Part shown: positions 19,003 to 28,268 of the stretch, in pieces
How positions within the stretch are numbered: position 1 is the first letter of the stretch
Layout of the letters: each line of letters starts with the position of its first letter
Origin: an uncultured Clostridium sp.
Lineage (GTDB): Bacteria > Bacillota > Clostridia > TANB77 > CAG-508
Length of the DNA stretch: 64,000 nt
Direction: 5' to 3'
NCBI GenBank assembly: GCA_900554365.1
Contig: USGY01000004.1
Span: forward strand, 1 to 64,000
Made by a program: the position numbers and the translations under genes
Notes under the pieces: model-generated
What the model was told of the DNA's origin: nothing
The model's database searches: none
What the model saw: only the letters and a program-made list of their open reading frames with translations

Positions 19003-19815
19003 TTATAAGACATAATAATTATAAGCTAATACCATAATCAAAATTATTAAGTTTGATGCACATAAACAATTTCCAATACTTATTTGTGTATAAATTGGCT
19101 TATCTGTTTTTTTGCTTTTTAAATCTTCTTGAATTTTATAAATTATTATGTATATCGCTATTGATAGCAATGTAACTATAATTGACATTACTGTAATAAA
19201 TTCTCCCGAAAACATTGCCATTGTTATTAATAAAAGTAATATTCCGTTTAAATAAGTACTTTTAGCCATTTTCTTTAATGTTATAGTGTCTAATACTAAT
19301 ATGATTATGTATAATAATAAATATATACCATATCTATAAATACTAGTTTTTTCTATTATGCATAGATATGCCATATACATAATAGATATTGTAATTCCAT
19401 ATATATTAATTCCTTTATATATTTTTCTATTTTCTTGATCAGTTCCTGCAATAAGGATTATAAATGTTATATATAATGCCATAAAGCAATATTCTGTAAT
19501 AATTTCCGGATTTAAATTTTCTAATCTTAATCCCATAAAATATGCAATTACTACAAATAATAGTCCAGATAAAGATTCTAATATTAAATAACGTGGTCTT
19601 ATCTTTTTCTTACAATATCTACATTTTCCCCCTAATAAAATATAACTAAATATTGGGAACAAGTCTAATAAGCCTAATTTATGATTACAATTAGGACAAT
19701 ATGAATGTGTATAAATTATATCTTGTTTTTTTGGAATTCTATATACTGCTAATGTATAAAAACTTCCAAATAAAGTTCCTATTATAAATAAAATAACATA
19801 AAAAAATATTTCCAT
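19003..19815 (-). CDS. pilD: Prepilin peptidase / N-methyltransferase
   Basis: Cleaves the prepilin leader and methylates the new N-terminus. 270 residues, about eight membrane helices. The cytosolic loop has two Cys pairs (CPNC and CRYC), the zinc site of full-length PilD-type enzymes, and RPRYLILESLSG. The first catalytic Asp is in AGTDQENRKIY. The usual second GxGD motif is altered (VLDTITLKK), which is atypical. Dedicated to the prepilins in this operon and perhaps to the DGR target at 31.9-33 kb. Confidence 0.88.
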   Translation of the reverse strand: MEIFFYVILFIIGTLFGSFYTLAVYRIPKKQDIIYTHSYCPNCNHKLGLLDLFPIFSYILLGGKCRYCKKKIRPRYLILESLSGLLFVVIAYFMGLRLENLNPEIITEYCFMALYITFIILIAGTDQENRKIYKGINIYGITISIMYMAYLCIIEKTSIYRYGIYLLLYIIILVLDTITLKKMAKSTYLNGILLLLITMAMFSGEFITVMSIIVTLLSIAIYIIIYKIQEDLKSKKTDKPIYTQISIGNCLCASNLIILIMVLAYNYYVL

Positions 19816-19837
19816 TTTCGTTCCCTTTTTACTAATT

Positions 19838-19874
19838 TAGCCATACACACATTGTGTGCGTATGGCTTTTTTAT
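19838..19874 (-). other. Stable stem-loop between pilin genes and pilD
   Basis: AGCCATACGCACACA / TGTGTGTATGGCT, a strong stem with a two-base loop, directly after the second pilin gene. There is no U-run on the minus strand, so it may protect the pilin mRNA 3' end or mark a processing site that keeps pilin levels above those of downstream genes (inference). Confidence 0.5.
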
Positions 19875-19880
19875 TTAAAA

Positions 19881-20330
19881 CTATTTAGCTTCTGTTATTG
19901 TGTATGGTGATGTTAACATAAGAGTTCCATTAACTTCATCAACTTTTTGAGTTGAGTTTTTGTAATGTAATTTTATTACACTACCATCAACTGTATACCA
20001 GTAATCACCATCTTTTTCTGATGTTGAAATAGTTGGGAAATCTTTCTTTAAAACTGTAATCATTGCAGTATCTGCTGTTGTAGCATTTGTTGCCGGTGCA
20101 TAGCTTGAGTTTGTTACTTGTTGAGAATAAATTTCTGATTTCATAGCATTTAAAGCTAAGTTGATTTTTTCAACAGCTTCTGCTTTTGCTGTTGTAGATT
20201 TAGAACTATTTGCTTGTGTTAATATACCATTTTGTCCTGTTAACATTGCTATTGATACACCTGCTAATATTAATAGAACGATAATAGTAATTACTAAAGC
20301 AATAAGTGTTATACCTTTATTATTTGTCAT
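19881..20330 (-). CDS. Major type IV pilin-like protein 2
   Basis: 149 residues. MTNNKGITLIALVITIIV begins the protein: a short leader ending in KG, then a hydrophobic helix of about 30 residues and TGQNGILTQA. The first 40 residues are nearly identical to those of the preceding pilin gene and of the DGR target protein. A disordered NSSKSTT stretch leads into an alpha/beta C-terminal domain ending PYTITEAK. Probably a tandem duplicate of the pilin at 20359-20838. Confidence 0.85.
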   Translation of the reverse strand: MTNNKGITLIALVITIIVLLILAGVSIAMLTGQNGILTQANSSKSTTAKAEAVEKINLALNAMKSEIYSQQVTNSSYAPATNATTADTAMITVLKKDFPTISTSEKDGDYWYTVDGSVIKLHYKNSTQKVDEVNGTLMLTSPYTITEAK

Positions 20331-20358
20331 TTCTGTTTTCTCCCTTCAAAATTTAAAA

Positions 20359-20838
20359 CTATTTAGCTTCTGTTATTGTATAAGCTTCTGTTGAACCATT
20401 AGCTTTTAAAGTTATTGAACCTGATACTGCTGTTTTAATTCCTTGAGTTGTATTGATATATCTAATTGTTAATACTCCAGTATCAGCGTCAACACTGTAT
20501 GTGTATTTTCCTTCAACTGTTGATGTATTTTCTGTTAAATCAGGTAAATCTGATGTCATAACTGCAGCTATTTCTGTTTTTACTTTATTATTTGAATCTA
20601 GTGGGCTATAAGTTGATGTTGTTACTTGTTGCTCATAGATTTTTGCTTTAACAGCATTTAAAGCTAAGTTGATTTTTTCAACAGATTCTGCTTTTGTAGT
20701 TGCTGTTTTAGAACTATTTGCTTGTGTTAATATACCATTTTGTCCTGTTAACATTGCTATTGATACTCCTGCTAATATTAATAGAACAATAATAGTAATT
20801 ACTAAAGCGATAAGTGTTATACCTTTATTATTTGTCAT
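20359..20838 (-). CDS. Major type IV pilin-like protein 1
   Basis: 159 residues from ATG at 20838, preceded by a GGGGTG ribosome binding site. Same N-terminal helix as its neighbour (KGITLIALVITIIVLLILAG) and the same C-terminal YTITEAK, with a more divergent middle. The DNA of the first 120 bases is nearly identical between the two copies, a sign of recent duplication or gene conversion. Likely the main pilus subunit. Confidence 0.85.
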   Translation of the reverse strand: MTNNKGITLIALVITIIVLLILAGVSIAMLTGQNGILTQANSSKTATTKAESVEKINLALNAVKAKIYEQQVTTSTYSPLDSNNKVKTEIAAVMTSDLPDLTENTSTVEGKYTYSVDADTGVLTIRYINTTQGIKTAVSGSITLKANGSTEAYTITEAK

Positions 20839-20928
20839 TCGTTTTTCACCCCTTTTCTTTTGCATCCTTGCGGAAATAATTTTATTGTTTTATATTTATA
20901 TATATAAATATAACGTTAATAACTAAAT

Positions 20929-21420
20929 TTATTTAATTCCTTTGTTTTGAAAATAATGTCCTCCGCTTGTTGTGTTATCATTTGTTTCATTATTATTTGC
21001 TGTATTATCATTTGTTGTATTTGCTGATGTTGAGCTTCCTGATGATGTAGTTGTGTTTTTTGAAGAGCCTGTATTTGCTGAACCATTTGTAGTTGTATTA
21101 TTTCCATTTGTTGTGTTTTGCGTTTCTGTTGATGTTCCTGCAAATGGATTTGCTTTACCAGGTTTATATTCTTGAATCTTTTTATAATTATTTAAATCAT
21201 CTTGATTTACTTCATAAGTCATAATAATTTTATTTTCATCTGCATCACTACTTGATAGCAACTCTGATTTAACATCACTTGGTGTTGTATATGCTACCTC
21301 ATTTGGCACTGTTTTAGTAATTGGAACATATTCATATAGCAATATTCCTAAAATTAAAATTATAGCCAAACATAGTAATAATACAATAATTAATTCCTTT
21401 ATAATTGATTTTGCCATATT
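20929..21420 (-). CDS. Pilus-operon membrane protein with Asn/Thr-rich tail
   Basis: 163 residues from ATG at 21420 after AAAGGAAAT. One N-terminal membrane helix (IIVLLLCLAIILILGILLYEY), a short folded part, then a low-complexity tail of Asn, Thr, Ser and Gly (about residues 90-155). The single anchor and the position between pilO and the pilins suggest a PilP-like periplasm-side or wall-spanning accessory protein, but I see no family motif. Confidence 0.65.
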   Translation of the reverse strand, partial: NMAKSIIKELIIVLLLCLAIILILGILLYEYVPITKTVPNEVAYTTPSDVKSELLSSSDADENKIIMTYEVNQDDLNNYKKIQEYKPGKANPFAGTSTETQNTTNGNNTTTNGSANTGSSKNTTTSSGSSTSANTTNDNTANNNETNDNTTSGGHYFQNKGIK

Positions 21421-21433
21421 TATTTCCTTTCTT

Positions 21434-22162
21434 TTATTGTGCTTGTGCAGCATTTGTATTATTTGCTGTAGTAGTGTTTGTTGCTGTATTTGAATTTGTT
21501 GTAGCATTTGCAGCTGCATTTGTTGTATTACCTGCTGTATTTCCATCTTGTTGATTTTTAGGTGTTACACTTGTTGTTGATGATAATTCTTTTATAGGTA
21601 CATCTTTACATACAAATGTCGCTTGTAATGTATCCCCTGATGGTGCCATTTTAAATTCTTCTATTTTAAATCCTAATGTACTATCATTTTCTATTGATGA
21701 TATAAAATCTTCAATTTGTACATATCCACCTGTAACTGTAAAGTTTAAATTATAAACACCTTGTGCTCCACTGCTACCTTGTAAAATATCCATTTTCATT
21801 ACAACGCCTTCTTTTGTTGCATGATTTCCTAATTTTACATATAATGTTTCTAATTCATATTTTTCTATTTGATTTGATGATTGCACATCTCCGTCTGAAC
21901 TTATTGTTGTCATATCTTCATAATTTTTCTTTTCTTCTTTTAATTTTTTAGCATTACTGTTTACATCACTAACAGCTTGTGCATATGATTTTTCAGCTAA
22001 TTTTCCTGCTTCTTGAAGTTTGCTATCTAATTGTGCACTTTTAGCTTGAATACCTTTTATTCCGAGTACTTCAACTTTTCCAAAGCTTACTCCTTGCATT
22101 CCAATATAAAATGTTAATATTAACAATAACGCTATTAAAATTAATATTAATAATTTTTTCAT
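21434..22162 (-). CDS. pilO: PilO-like pilus alignment protein
   Basis: 242 residues. One N-terminal membrane helix (LLILILIALLLILTFYIGM), a coiled-coil segment (residues about 35-80), a ferredoxin-like C-terminal domain, and then an Asn/Thr/Ala-rich tail of 40 residues. This is the PilO layout. It overlaps the pilM/N fusion by four bases. The low-complexity tail matches the one in the next gene. Confidence 0.75.
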   Translation of the reverse strand: MKKLLILILIALLLILTFYIGMQGVSFGKVEVLGIKGIQAKSAQLDSKLQEAGKLAEKSYAQAVSDVNSNAKKLKEEKKNYEDMTTISSDGDVQSSNQIEKYELETLYVKLGNHATKEGVVMKMDILQGSSGAQGVYNLNFTVTGGYVQIEDFISSIENDSTLGFKIEEFKMAPSGDTLQATFVCKDVPIKELSSTTSVTPKNQQDGNTAGNTTNAAANATTNSNTATNTTTANNTNAAQAQ

Positions 22163-23781
22163 GGCAAGTCTCCTTCTATTTTTATTGTAACAACATTATT
22201 GTCTTTCTGACCAGCTGTAGAAACAACATTTATCAATATACTATCATTTTTCAATTTTGCTACAAAAAATCCTAATTGTTCATACTTACTAGATTGTGCA
22301 TTTATAATAACATGTGAACCTGTTGAATTTTCTATTGATGTTAATTGAACTTGTTCTGGTATAACAGACATTATTTGATTTAATAAATTAGGGATTGCAT
22401 TTCTAGATTTGTTTCTATCTGTTATTTTATCATTAGCATCTTCTAAGTTCTTTATCATTGTTGTATAATCATTTGTTTTTGATTTTATTTTTTCATTATC
22501 ACTATTAGCTAAAGCAATTTGACTATTAGTATTATTTATTGACTCATCTGCTTCTTCCATTTTTTTCTCTAATTGATAATTTACTAATCCCGATAATATA
22601 CTATAAATTAAAACTATCAAGAATAAAGCAACAGCAACCCTTGCTAATTCTACTTCTGTTTTGTCCAATTTTTGTCCTAAATCCCAAGTAAAAAATCCAC
22701 CAAGATTTTTTTTCTCTTTTTTAGTCTTTTCTGGACTAACTTCGACTTTTAACCAACTTGGAATTTTATCAGCAAAGCTTTGATGTTTAAAGTTCATTCC
22801 ACTTATTCCTTCGCCTAATCCCATTAATGCTATGGAAATAGCTGAATTTACTTCCATATAATCTTTAACACTTAAGTTTCCTGTATTTTCTATAAAATAT
22901 GGTCTTAATAATTCGCAAGGAACTTCTGTTATATATTCTTGAAAATATAAATCCGCATTATTAATCAAAGATGCTGTACCTGTTATATATATTTTTGAAA
23001 ATTTTTCTGTTGATTCATTAACAATTTTTCTTAAGTGCTCTGCAATGCTATATAATGTTGGCATTATATCTGGTAAATATCCTTCATCATTTGGCAATTG
23101 CAATTCACTGCCTTCTGATGTATAAATTGTTGTGTTTTTACATACTTCATATGCTTTTGCATATGAATTTTCCTTTAAATTTATTTTGTCTAAAATTTCT
23201 GAACTTCCCTCTTCAAGGATATCAACACTAAATATATTTCCATTTATTATTGTAGTTACATATGTTTCATCTTCCATGTTTACAATAATACAATTTTCAT
23301 CTTTGGCTATTCCTGCAATATTGGGTATTGCCATTGAAATTGGAGAAATGTTACTTAAATGATAATCTGAAAATTGTTGTACTCTTTTATTTAATTCTAT
23401 TTTATTTTCCGCAATATGAATTATTTTTAATTTATCTTTGTCCATTTTGCTATCAACAATTGCATATCTTGTTTCAAATACGTTAGGGTTATATCCTTTA
23501 TCTGTACAATAAGAATCAAATTCAGTCTTTATTGCTTTTTGCAAATCATTTTTTGTAAGTAATGCAAACATTGTAAAATAATTGTACATTTCTTCTGACA
23601 TATTAACACTAATAGGTGTTTTTTGACTATAAGTTTCTTCTACTATTTGGTCTACTGCTTCACCTATTTTTTCGTAAAACTTAATTCCAAAAGATTCTAC
23701 TTTTATTTTTTCATGATCTTTGGAAACTTTTGCATATTTAATTAAATGTTCATCTATATATAGCCCTAAACAACTTGACAT
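22159..23781 (-). CDS. PilM-PilN fusion protein
   Basis: 540 residues. The N-terminal 330 residues resemble the actin-like ATPase PilM (SSCLGLYIDEHLIKYAKV at the start, ALMGLGEGISGMNF near 325). After a linker there is one membrane helix (ARVAVALFLIVLIYSIL near 390), a coiled coil and a small alpha/beta domain, which is the PilN layout. So two proteins that are separate in most Gram-negative systems appear fused. First gene of the pilus operon. Confidence 0.75.
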   Translation of the reverse strand: MSSCLGLYIDEHLIKYAKVSKDHEKIKVESFGIKFYEKIGEAVDQIVEETYSQKTPISVNMSEEMYNYFTMFALLTKNDLQKAIKTEFDSYCTDKGYNPNVFETRYAIVDSKMDKDKLKIIHIAENKIELNKRVQQFSDYHLSNISPISMAIPNIAGIAKDENCIIVNMEDETYVTTIINGNIFSVDILEEGSSEILDKINLKENSYAKAYEVCKNTTIYTSEGSELQLPNDEGYLPDIMPTLYSIAEHLRKIVNESTEKFSKIYITGTASLINNADLYFQEYITEVPCELLRPYFIENTGNLSVKDYMEVNSAISIALMGLGEGISGMNFKHQSFADKIPSWLKVEVSPEKTKKEKKNLGGFFTWDLGQKLDKTEVELARVAVALFLIVLIYSILSGLVNYQLEKKMEEADESINNTNSQIALANSDNEKIKSKTNDYTTMIKNLEDANDKITDRNKSRNAIPNLLNQIMSVIPEQVQLTSIENSTGSHVIINAQSSKYEQLGFFVAKLKNDSILINVVSTAGQKDNNVVTIKIEGDLP

Positions 23782-23883
23782 TTTTTTCTCCTTTTATTGT
23801 AATATTTTTATTTTTTGCATCTAAAAGAATTTCATACGTGAATATATTTTATTTTTTACTAATTTTTTCATTTTGCATAAAGT

Positions 23884-23935
23884 CTCAAATATAGTTATAT
23901 TTTATATTTTATAGAGAAAAAGTCAATACATTTAA
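23884..23935 (-). promoter_or_regulatory. Probable promoter of the pilus operon
   Basis: The minus strand has TTGACT followed by AT-rich sequence with several TATAAA/TATAA matches at about 17-24 bases, 120 bases upstream of the pilM/N start. The exact -10 is ambiguous. No cyclic di-GMP riboswitch is evident in the 200-base gap. Confidence 0.4.
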
Positions 23936-23979
23936 CATAACCGTAATGTAAATGTAATATTTTTGTAACATTCTCTCTT

Positions 23980-25329
23980 TTACCTAATTTTAACCAATTT
24001 GCAGATAAAAAATCCATCTGTTTTTTCATTTTGATATACCTGTAAATACTCTTTATTTTTTAGATATTTTTCAAAATAATTTTCGCCTTTTTTTTCATCT
24101 AATTCTATTTTTTTTAGTTCAAATTTTGAATTATTTTTTAAAAATTTTTCTACAACTTTATCATTTTCCCCTTTTAATATACTACAAGTTGAATATACTA
24201 AACTTCCTCCAGTTTTTAAATATTTTGAACATGTCTCTAGTATTTGTGACTGTACTTTAGAAATTTCTTTTATATTCTCAACATTTTTTTGCCATTTGAT
24301 ATCTGGTTTTCTTTTTAATACTCCTATTCCTAAGCAAGGAACATCTAAAAGTATTTTATCAAACTTTTCTAAATATTGATTATTTTCTTTACTAGCATCA
24401 TTTACTTTAGTTTCTATAATATTTATTTTCAATCTATTTGCTGCATTTTTTACTAATTTTGTTCTGTGTTCGTGAATATCCCATGCTTCAATTTTCCCGC
24501 TATTTTGCATTATCTCTGCCATATAAGTTGTTTTTCCTCCAGGACTACTACAAGCATCTAAAACATTATCTCCTTTTTTAGGATTTAAAATTAGTGCTGT
24601 TAAGCCTGCTGCCTCATCTTGTACTGTGAAATATCCCTCTTGAAATAATTTTAAATTCTCAAGGTTTCTAACTTTTTTTAATATTAAAAAGTCATCTAAA
24701 ATTCCGTCTTGAAATTCAATTTTTTCTTCTAATAATTTTTCTTTTAATTCTTCTTTATTAGTTTTCAAATTATTAACTCTAATTGTTACTTTTGGATGTA
24801 TATTTGATGATTTGCAAATATCTACTACTTGTTCAATATCTAAACCATCTTTTAATAATTCTTTTATTATCCATTCTGGCATTGACATTGTTTTAGAAAC
24901 TTTTTTTATTTCATCTTTTTCATTAAATAATTCCTCATAATCATTTTTAGTTATTTTTCTTAATACTGCATTTGTAAACCTTATACTTCCCTTATTTCCG
25001 TATCTTTTAGCTAAATTTACGCCTTCATTTACAGCTGCAGATTTTGGTATTTTATCTAAAAAAATTATTTGATAAATTGACATTCTTAAAATATTCAAAA
25101 TCCATGGTGATATTTTATTTAATTTTATTTTTGAATATTTTTTTATAATTTCATCTAATGTCAATTTCCAAGTTGTCACGCCATATGCAATTTCTGATAT
25201 TAAGCCAACATCCTTGTTATTTAAGGTTTTATCATTTTTCAAAAATTCGTTTAACACAATATTAGAATAAGAATTTTCTTTATCAATTTTATAAATTACT
25301 TTTAATGCAGTTTCTCTTGCTCTATCCAT
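23980..25329 (-). CDS. rsmB: 16S rRNA m5C967 methyltransferase RsmB
   Basis: Methylates C967 of 16S rRNA with S-adenosylmethionine. 449 residues. An N-terminal NusB-like helical domain (RETALKVIYKIDKENSYSN) is followed by the Rossmann methyltransferase. ACSSPGGKTTYMAE is the SAM-binding motif, LDVPCLGIGVLKRKPD holds the PC motif, and STCSILKGEND holds the TCS catalytic Cys. It stands alone; fmt, often next to it, is absent. Confidence 0.95.
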   Translation of the reverse strand: MDRARETALKVIYKIDKENSYSNIVLNEFLKNDKTLNNKDVGLISEIAYGVTTWKLTLDEIIKKYSKIKLNKISPWILNILRMSIYQIIFLDKIPKSAAVNEGVNLAKRYGNKGSIRFTNAVLRKITKNDYEELFNEKDEIKKVSKTMSMPEWIIKELLKDGLDIEQVVDICKSSNIHPKVTIRVNNLKTNKEELKEKLLEEKIEFQDGILDDFLILKKVRNLENLKLFQEGYFTVQDEAAGLTALILNPKKGDNVLDACSSPGGKTTYMAEIMQNSGKIEAWDIHEHRTKLVKNAANRLKINIIETKVNDASKENNQYLEKFDKILLDVPCLGIGVLKRKPDIKWQKNVENIKEISKVQSQILETCSKYLKTGGSLVYSTCSILKGENDKVVEKFLKNNSKFELKKIELDEKKGENYFEKYLKNKEYLQVYQNEKTDGFFICKLVKIR

Positions 25330-25433
25330 TTTTTTCTCCTTATAATTTTATTTGTTCATAATTATACATTTTTTTGTATATTTTTTCTAGTTTTAGGAAA
25401 AGATATTTTTAAAAGTTATTTAGGAGGTTTAAA

Positions 25434-25652
25434 ATGGACGTAAAAAAACATTTAATAATAACTGGTAATTCAACAGTTTCATGGAAAGATGCAATTGTAA
25501 AAACAATTGCCGAAGCTTCAAAAAGCATTGATTACTTATCTGATGTAAAAATAATTGAACAAAGAGCTAATATTGATGGTGATAAAATTTCAGAATATTT
25601 TGTAGATTTAGATTTAACTTTTATAATTGATGTAAACAGAAAAAACAGTTAG
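25434..25652 (+). CDS. Dodecin-like flavin-binding protein
   Basis: 72 residues. The pattern NSTVSWKDAIVKTIAEASKS followed by the beta strands VKIIEQRANID and EYFVDLDLTFIID matches dodecins, small proteins that form hollow 12-mers storing flavins. It lies 10 bases upstream of spoVAC with its own AGGAGG, at the head of the spoVA genes, so it is probably co-expressed in the developing spore. Confidence 0.75.
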   Translation: MDVKKHLIITGNSTVSWKDAIVKTIAEASKSIDYLSDVKIIEQRANIDGDKISEYFVDLDLTFIIDVNRKNS

Positions 25653-25662
25653 GAGGTAACTC

Positions 25663-26127
25663 ATGAACCCTATAGAAAGTAAACAAACATATCAAAATTA
25701 TGTTGATAAAAAATCACCTAACTCCCCTATTTTAAAAAATTGCTTTAATGCATTTTGGGTCGGTGGATTAATTTGTACAATAGGACAAGTTATTTTTAAT
25801 ATATGCCAAGGACGAGGTTTTGATACTCAAACTTCTGGTACAATTGTTTCCATTTTGTTAATAGGAATATCTGCCTTTTTAACAGGTCTAAATTTATTTA
25901 ATAAAATCGGAAAGTTTGCTGGTGCAGGTTCCTTAGTTCCAATTACAGGTTTTGCTAACTCAATTGTTTCTCCAGCCATGGAGTACAAATCTGAAGGATA
26001 TGTTATGGGAGTTGGAGGAAAAATGTTCACAGTTGCTGGTCCTGTTTTAGTATTTGGTATTTCTGCTTCTATTCTTGTTGGAATAATATTTTTAATTTTT
26101 AATACTCAAGTAATTACATTAGTTTAA
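25663..26127 (+). CDS. spoVAC: Stage V sporulation protein AC
   Basis: 154 residues with four hydrophobic helices. Part of the SpoVA channel that moves dipicolinic acid into the forespore and out during germination. The N-terminus (YQNYVDKKSPNSPILKNC) and GAGSLVPITGFANSIVSPAM are typical. In Bacillus, SpoVAC is a mechanosensitive channel. It precedes spoVAD in the standard order. Confidence 0.93.
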   Translation: MNPIESKQTYQNYVDKKSPNSPILKNCFNAFWVGGLICTIGQVIFNICQGRGFDTQTSGTIVSILLIGISAFLTGLNLFNKIGKFAGAGSLVPITGFANSIVSPAMEYKSEGYVMGVGGKMFTVAGPVLVFGISASILVGIIFLIFNTQVITLV

Positions 26128-26180
26128 TAGGATTATAGGCATCCTCTAAAAGCCTAAATGATAAAAAAGGATTGATTTAT

Positions 26181-27182
26181 TTGGAAAAATTAGGTAAGCA
26201 AACAATTAAATTTAATACTCCTCCCACAATTACAGATTGTAACAGTATTGTAGGTCCTAAAGAAGCTCAAGGTCCTTTATGTAAATATTTTGATCAAACA
26301 TTAGAAGATGAATTTTGGGGAGAAAAAACTTGGGAAAAAGCTGAAAGTAAAATAATAAAAGAAAATGTTAATGCATTAGTCACAAAATCTGGTATATCTG
26401 CAACAGATATAGATTGTATCTTTGCTGGTGATCTATTAAATCAATGTATTTCTTCTAGTTTTGGTTTACGTGATTGCAATATCCCTTTTGTTGGAATGTT
26501 TGGAGCTTGTTCAACCTTTGTAGAAAGTATGTGCATGGGGGCAATTGCAATAGAAGGCTTTGCAAATCATGTAGTATGTGCCACATCAAGTCACTTTTGT
26601 AGTGCTGAAAAGCAATTTAGATTTCCATTAGAATTAGGAAATCAACGTCCACCTACAAGTCAATGGACAGTAACAGGATCTGGAGCAGCTTTATTATCTA
26701 AAAATGGCTGTGGACCTTATATTACAAATATTACTTTAGGGAAAATCGTAGATTTAGGAATAAAAGATGCTAACAATATGGGAGCAGCTATGGCACCAGC
26801 TTTTGCTGATACATTATTAACACATTTTGCAGACACAGGCAGAAATCCAAATTATTATGATGCAATTATTAGCGGGGATTTAGGAAAAATAGGAAAAGAT
26901 ATTGCAATTGATATTGCAATGTCAAAAGGATTTAATATAAAGTCAAACTATAATGACTGTGGTCTTTTAATTTTTGATAATAATTCTCAAGATACTCATG
27001 CTGGTGGTAGTGGTTGTGCATGTTGTGGTACAGTATTTTCCGGATTTTTGTTTAAGCAATTAAAAGAAAAAAAGATAAAAAAATTATTACTTATTGCTAC
27101 AGGCGCTTTAATGAATTCAACTAGTTCTCAACAAGGCGAAAGCATACCAGGAATCGCTCATGCTGTTAGTATAGAAATTTAA
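26181..27182 (+). CDS. spoVAD: Stage V sporulation protein AD
   Basis: 333 residues from TTG at 26181, nine bases after AAAAGG; an earlier TTG at 26172 is too close to the ribosome binding site. SpoVAD is a thiolase-fold protein that binds dipicolinic acid. KLGKQTIKF and GPKEAQGPL at the N-terminus, MFGACSTFVESM in the middle, and HAGGSGCACCGTVFSG near the C-terminus are family blocks. Soluble, in the inner spore membrane complex. Confidence 0.93.
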   Translation: MEKLGKQTIKFNTPPTITDCNSIVGPKEAQGPLCKYFDQTLEDEFWGEKTWEKAESKIIKENVNALVTKSGISATDIDCIFAGDLLNQCISSSFGLRDCNIPFVGMFGACSTFVESMCMGAIAIEGFANHVVCATSSHFCSAEKQFRFPLELGNQRPPTSQWTVTGSGAALLSKNGCGPYITNITLGKIVDLGIKDANNMGAAMAPAFADTLLTHFADTGRNPNYYDAIISGDLGKIGKDIAIDIAMSKGFNIKSNYNDCGLLIFDNNSQDTHAGGSGCACCGTVFSGFLFKQLKEKKIKKLLLIATGALMNSTSSQQGESIPGIAHAVSIEI

Positions 27183-27199
27183 ATTGGAAGGAGATAATA

Positions 27200-27592
27200 A
27201 TGAATATAAATTGGGCAAATGTATTTGAAATATCCTCTTTATTAAAATGTTTTATCGTTGGTGGTCTTATATGTGTTATCGGTCAAATATTAATAGATAA
27301 AACCAAACTAACACCAGCAAAGATTTTAGTAATATTTGTTACAACAGGAGCAATTTTAGGTGGACTAGGTATTTATAAATATTTAGTTGATTTTGCTGGC
27401 AGTGGTGCAACAGTTCCACTTACTGGTTTTGGTTATAACTTAGCCAAAGGTTCAATTGAAGCTGTAAAAGAATCTGGATTATTAGGAGCATTCACCGGTG
27501 GTGTAAAAGCTGCTGCTGGAGGAATTGCAGCTGCCGTATTTTTCGGATATTTAGCTGCTTTAATTTCAAAGCCAAAAATGAAAAAACAATAA
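27200..27592 (+). CDS. spoVAE: Stage V sporulation protein AE
   Basis: 130 residues with three to four hydrophobic helices (FIVGGLICVIGQIL; FVTTGAILGGLGIYKYL; AAGGIAAAVFFGYLAAL). GSGATVPLTGFG is the conserved loop shared with SpoVAC. It completes the minimal C-D-E set of the dipicolinate channel; spoVAA, spoVAB and spoVAF are not here. Confidence 0.92.
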   Translation: MNINWANVFEISSLLKCFIVGGLICVIGQILIDKTKLTPAKILVIFVTTGAILGGLGIYKYLVDFAGSGATVPLTGFGYNLAKGSIEAVKESGLLGAFTGGVKAAAGGIAAAVFFGYLAALISKPKMKKQ

Positions 27593-27645
27593 AAAAAAAA
27601 GAAAGTTCACTTTAATATGTGGCTTTCTTCTTTTATGTTATAGCG
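27593..27645. terminator. Terminator between spoVAE and rplT
   Basis: AAGAAAG / CTTTCTTCTTTT stem with A- and T-runs on either side between two convergent genes; may serve both. Confidence 0.5.
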
Positions 27646-27654
27646 TATTTATAA

Positions 27655-28005
27655 CTATGCTTTTTTTGCTATTTCAGCAATTTCTGCAAATGCTTTTTCA
27701 TCATTTACAGCTAAGTCTGCTAACATTTTTCTATTAATAGTTACATTTGCTTTCTTTAATCCTGCGATTAATTTGCTATATGTTGTTCCATTAATTCTTG
27801 CAGCAGCATTAATTCTTGTAATCCATAATTTTCTAAAATTACTCTTTTTATCTTTTCTTCCTGTATATGCATATGTTAATGATTTTAAAACTGCTTGATT
27901 AGCATTTCTAAATCTGTAGCTTTTTGCTCCATAATATCCTTTTGCTTGTTTTAATACTTTTTTATGTCTAGCTCTTGTTGTTCTAGCTGTTTTTACTCTT
28001 GCCAT
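27655..28005 (-). CDS. rplT: 50S ribosomal protein L20
   Basis: 116 residues, full length. Basic N-terminus [20 protein letters not shown] and the block [20 protein letters not shown] are characteristic. L20 is needed for early 50S assembly and is known to repress its own operon through the infC leader, present here at 28797-28940. Confidence 0.97.
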   Translation of the reverse strand: MARVKTARTTRARHKKVLKQAKGYYGAKSYRFRNANQAVLKSLTYAYTGRKDKKSNFRKLWITRINAAARINGTTYSKLIAGLKKANVTINRKMLADLAVNDEKAFAEIAEIAKKA

Positions 28006-28034
28006 TTATTTTCACCTTCCCTTGATTTCTAATT

Positions 28035-28238
28035 TTATTTTCCATATGGTAATAATTTCTTTATTGCTTTCTCGCATGTTTTATCTGCAAAAGCGTTTTG
28101 AATTTTACCTGATTTTCTTTGTCTTTTTGTTTTATTTGCTAATAAATGTCTTCTGTTTGATTTTGTTCTTTTAACTTTTCCTGTTGCTGTTAAAGAATAT
28201 CTTTTCTTTGCTGAACTATTTGTTTTTAATTTTGGCAT
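28035..28238 (-). CDS. rpmI: 50S ribosomal protein L35
   Basis: 67 residues. [20 protein letters not shown] and [20 protein letters not shown] are typical. It lies between infC and rplT in the conserved order. Confidence 0.97.
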   Translation of the reverse strand: MPKLKTNSSAKKRYSLTATGKVKRTKSNRRHLLANKTKRQRKSGKIQNAFADKTCEKAIKKLLPYGK

Positions 28239-28268
28239 AACTATAAACTCCTTTCAAATTTTTATATA

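Noticed and set aside
20916..21546. Gln-rich ORFs in other frames of the pilus genes
   Set aside because: They are frame shadows of the Asn/Thr-rich tails of the two pilus proteins.
23782..23979. Cyclic di-GMP riboswitch controlling pili
   Set aside because: No GEMM-like conserved core could be seen in the leader.
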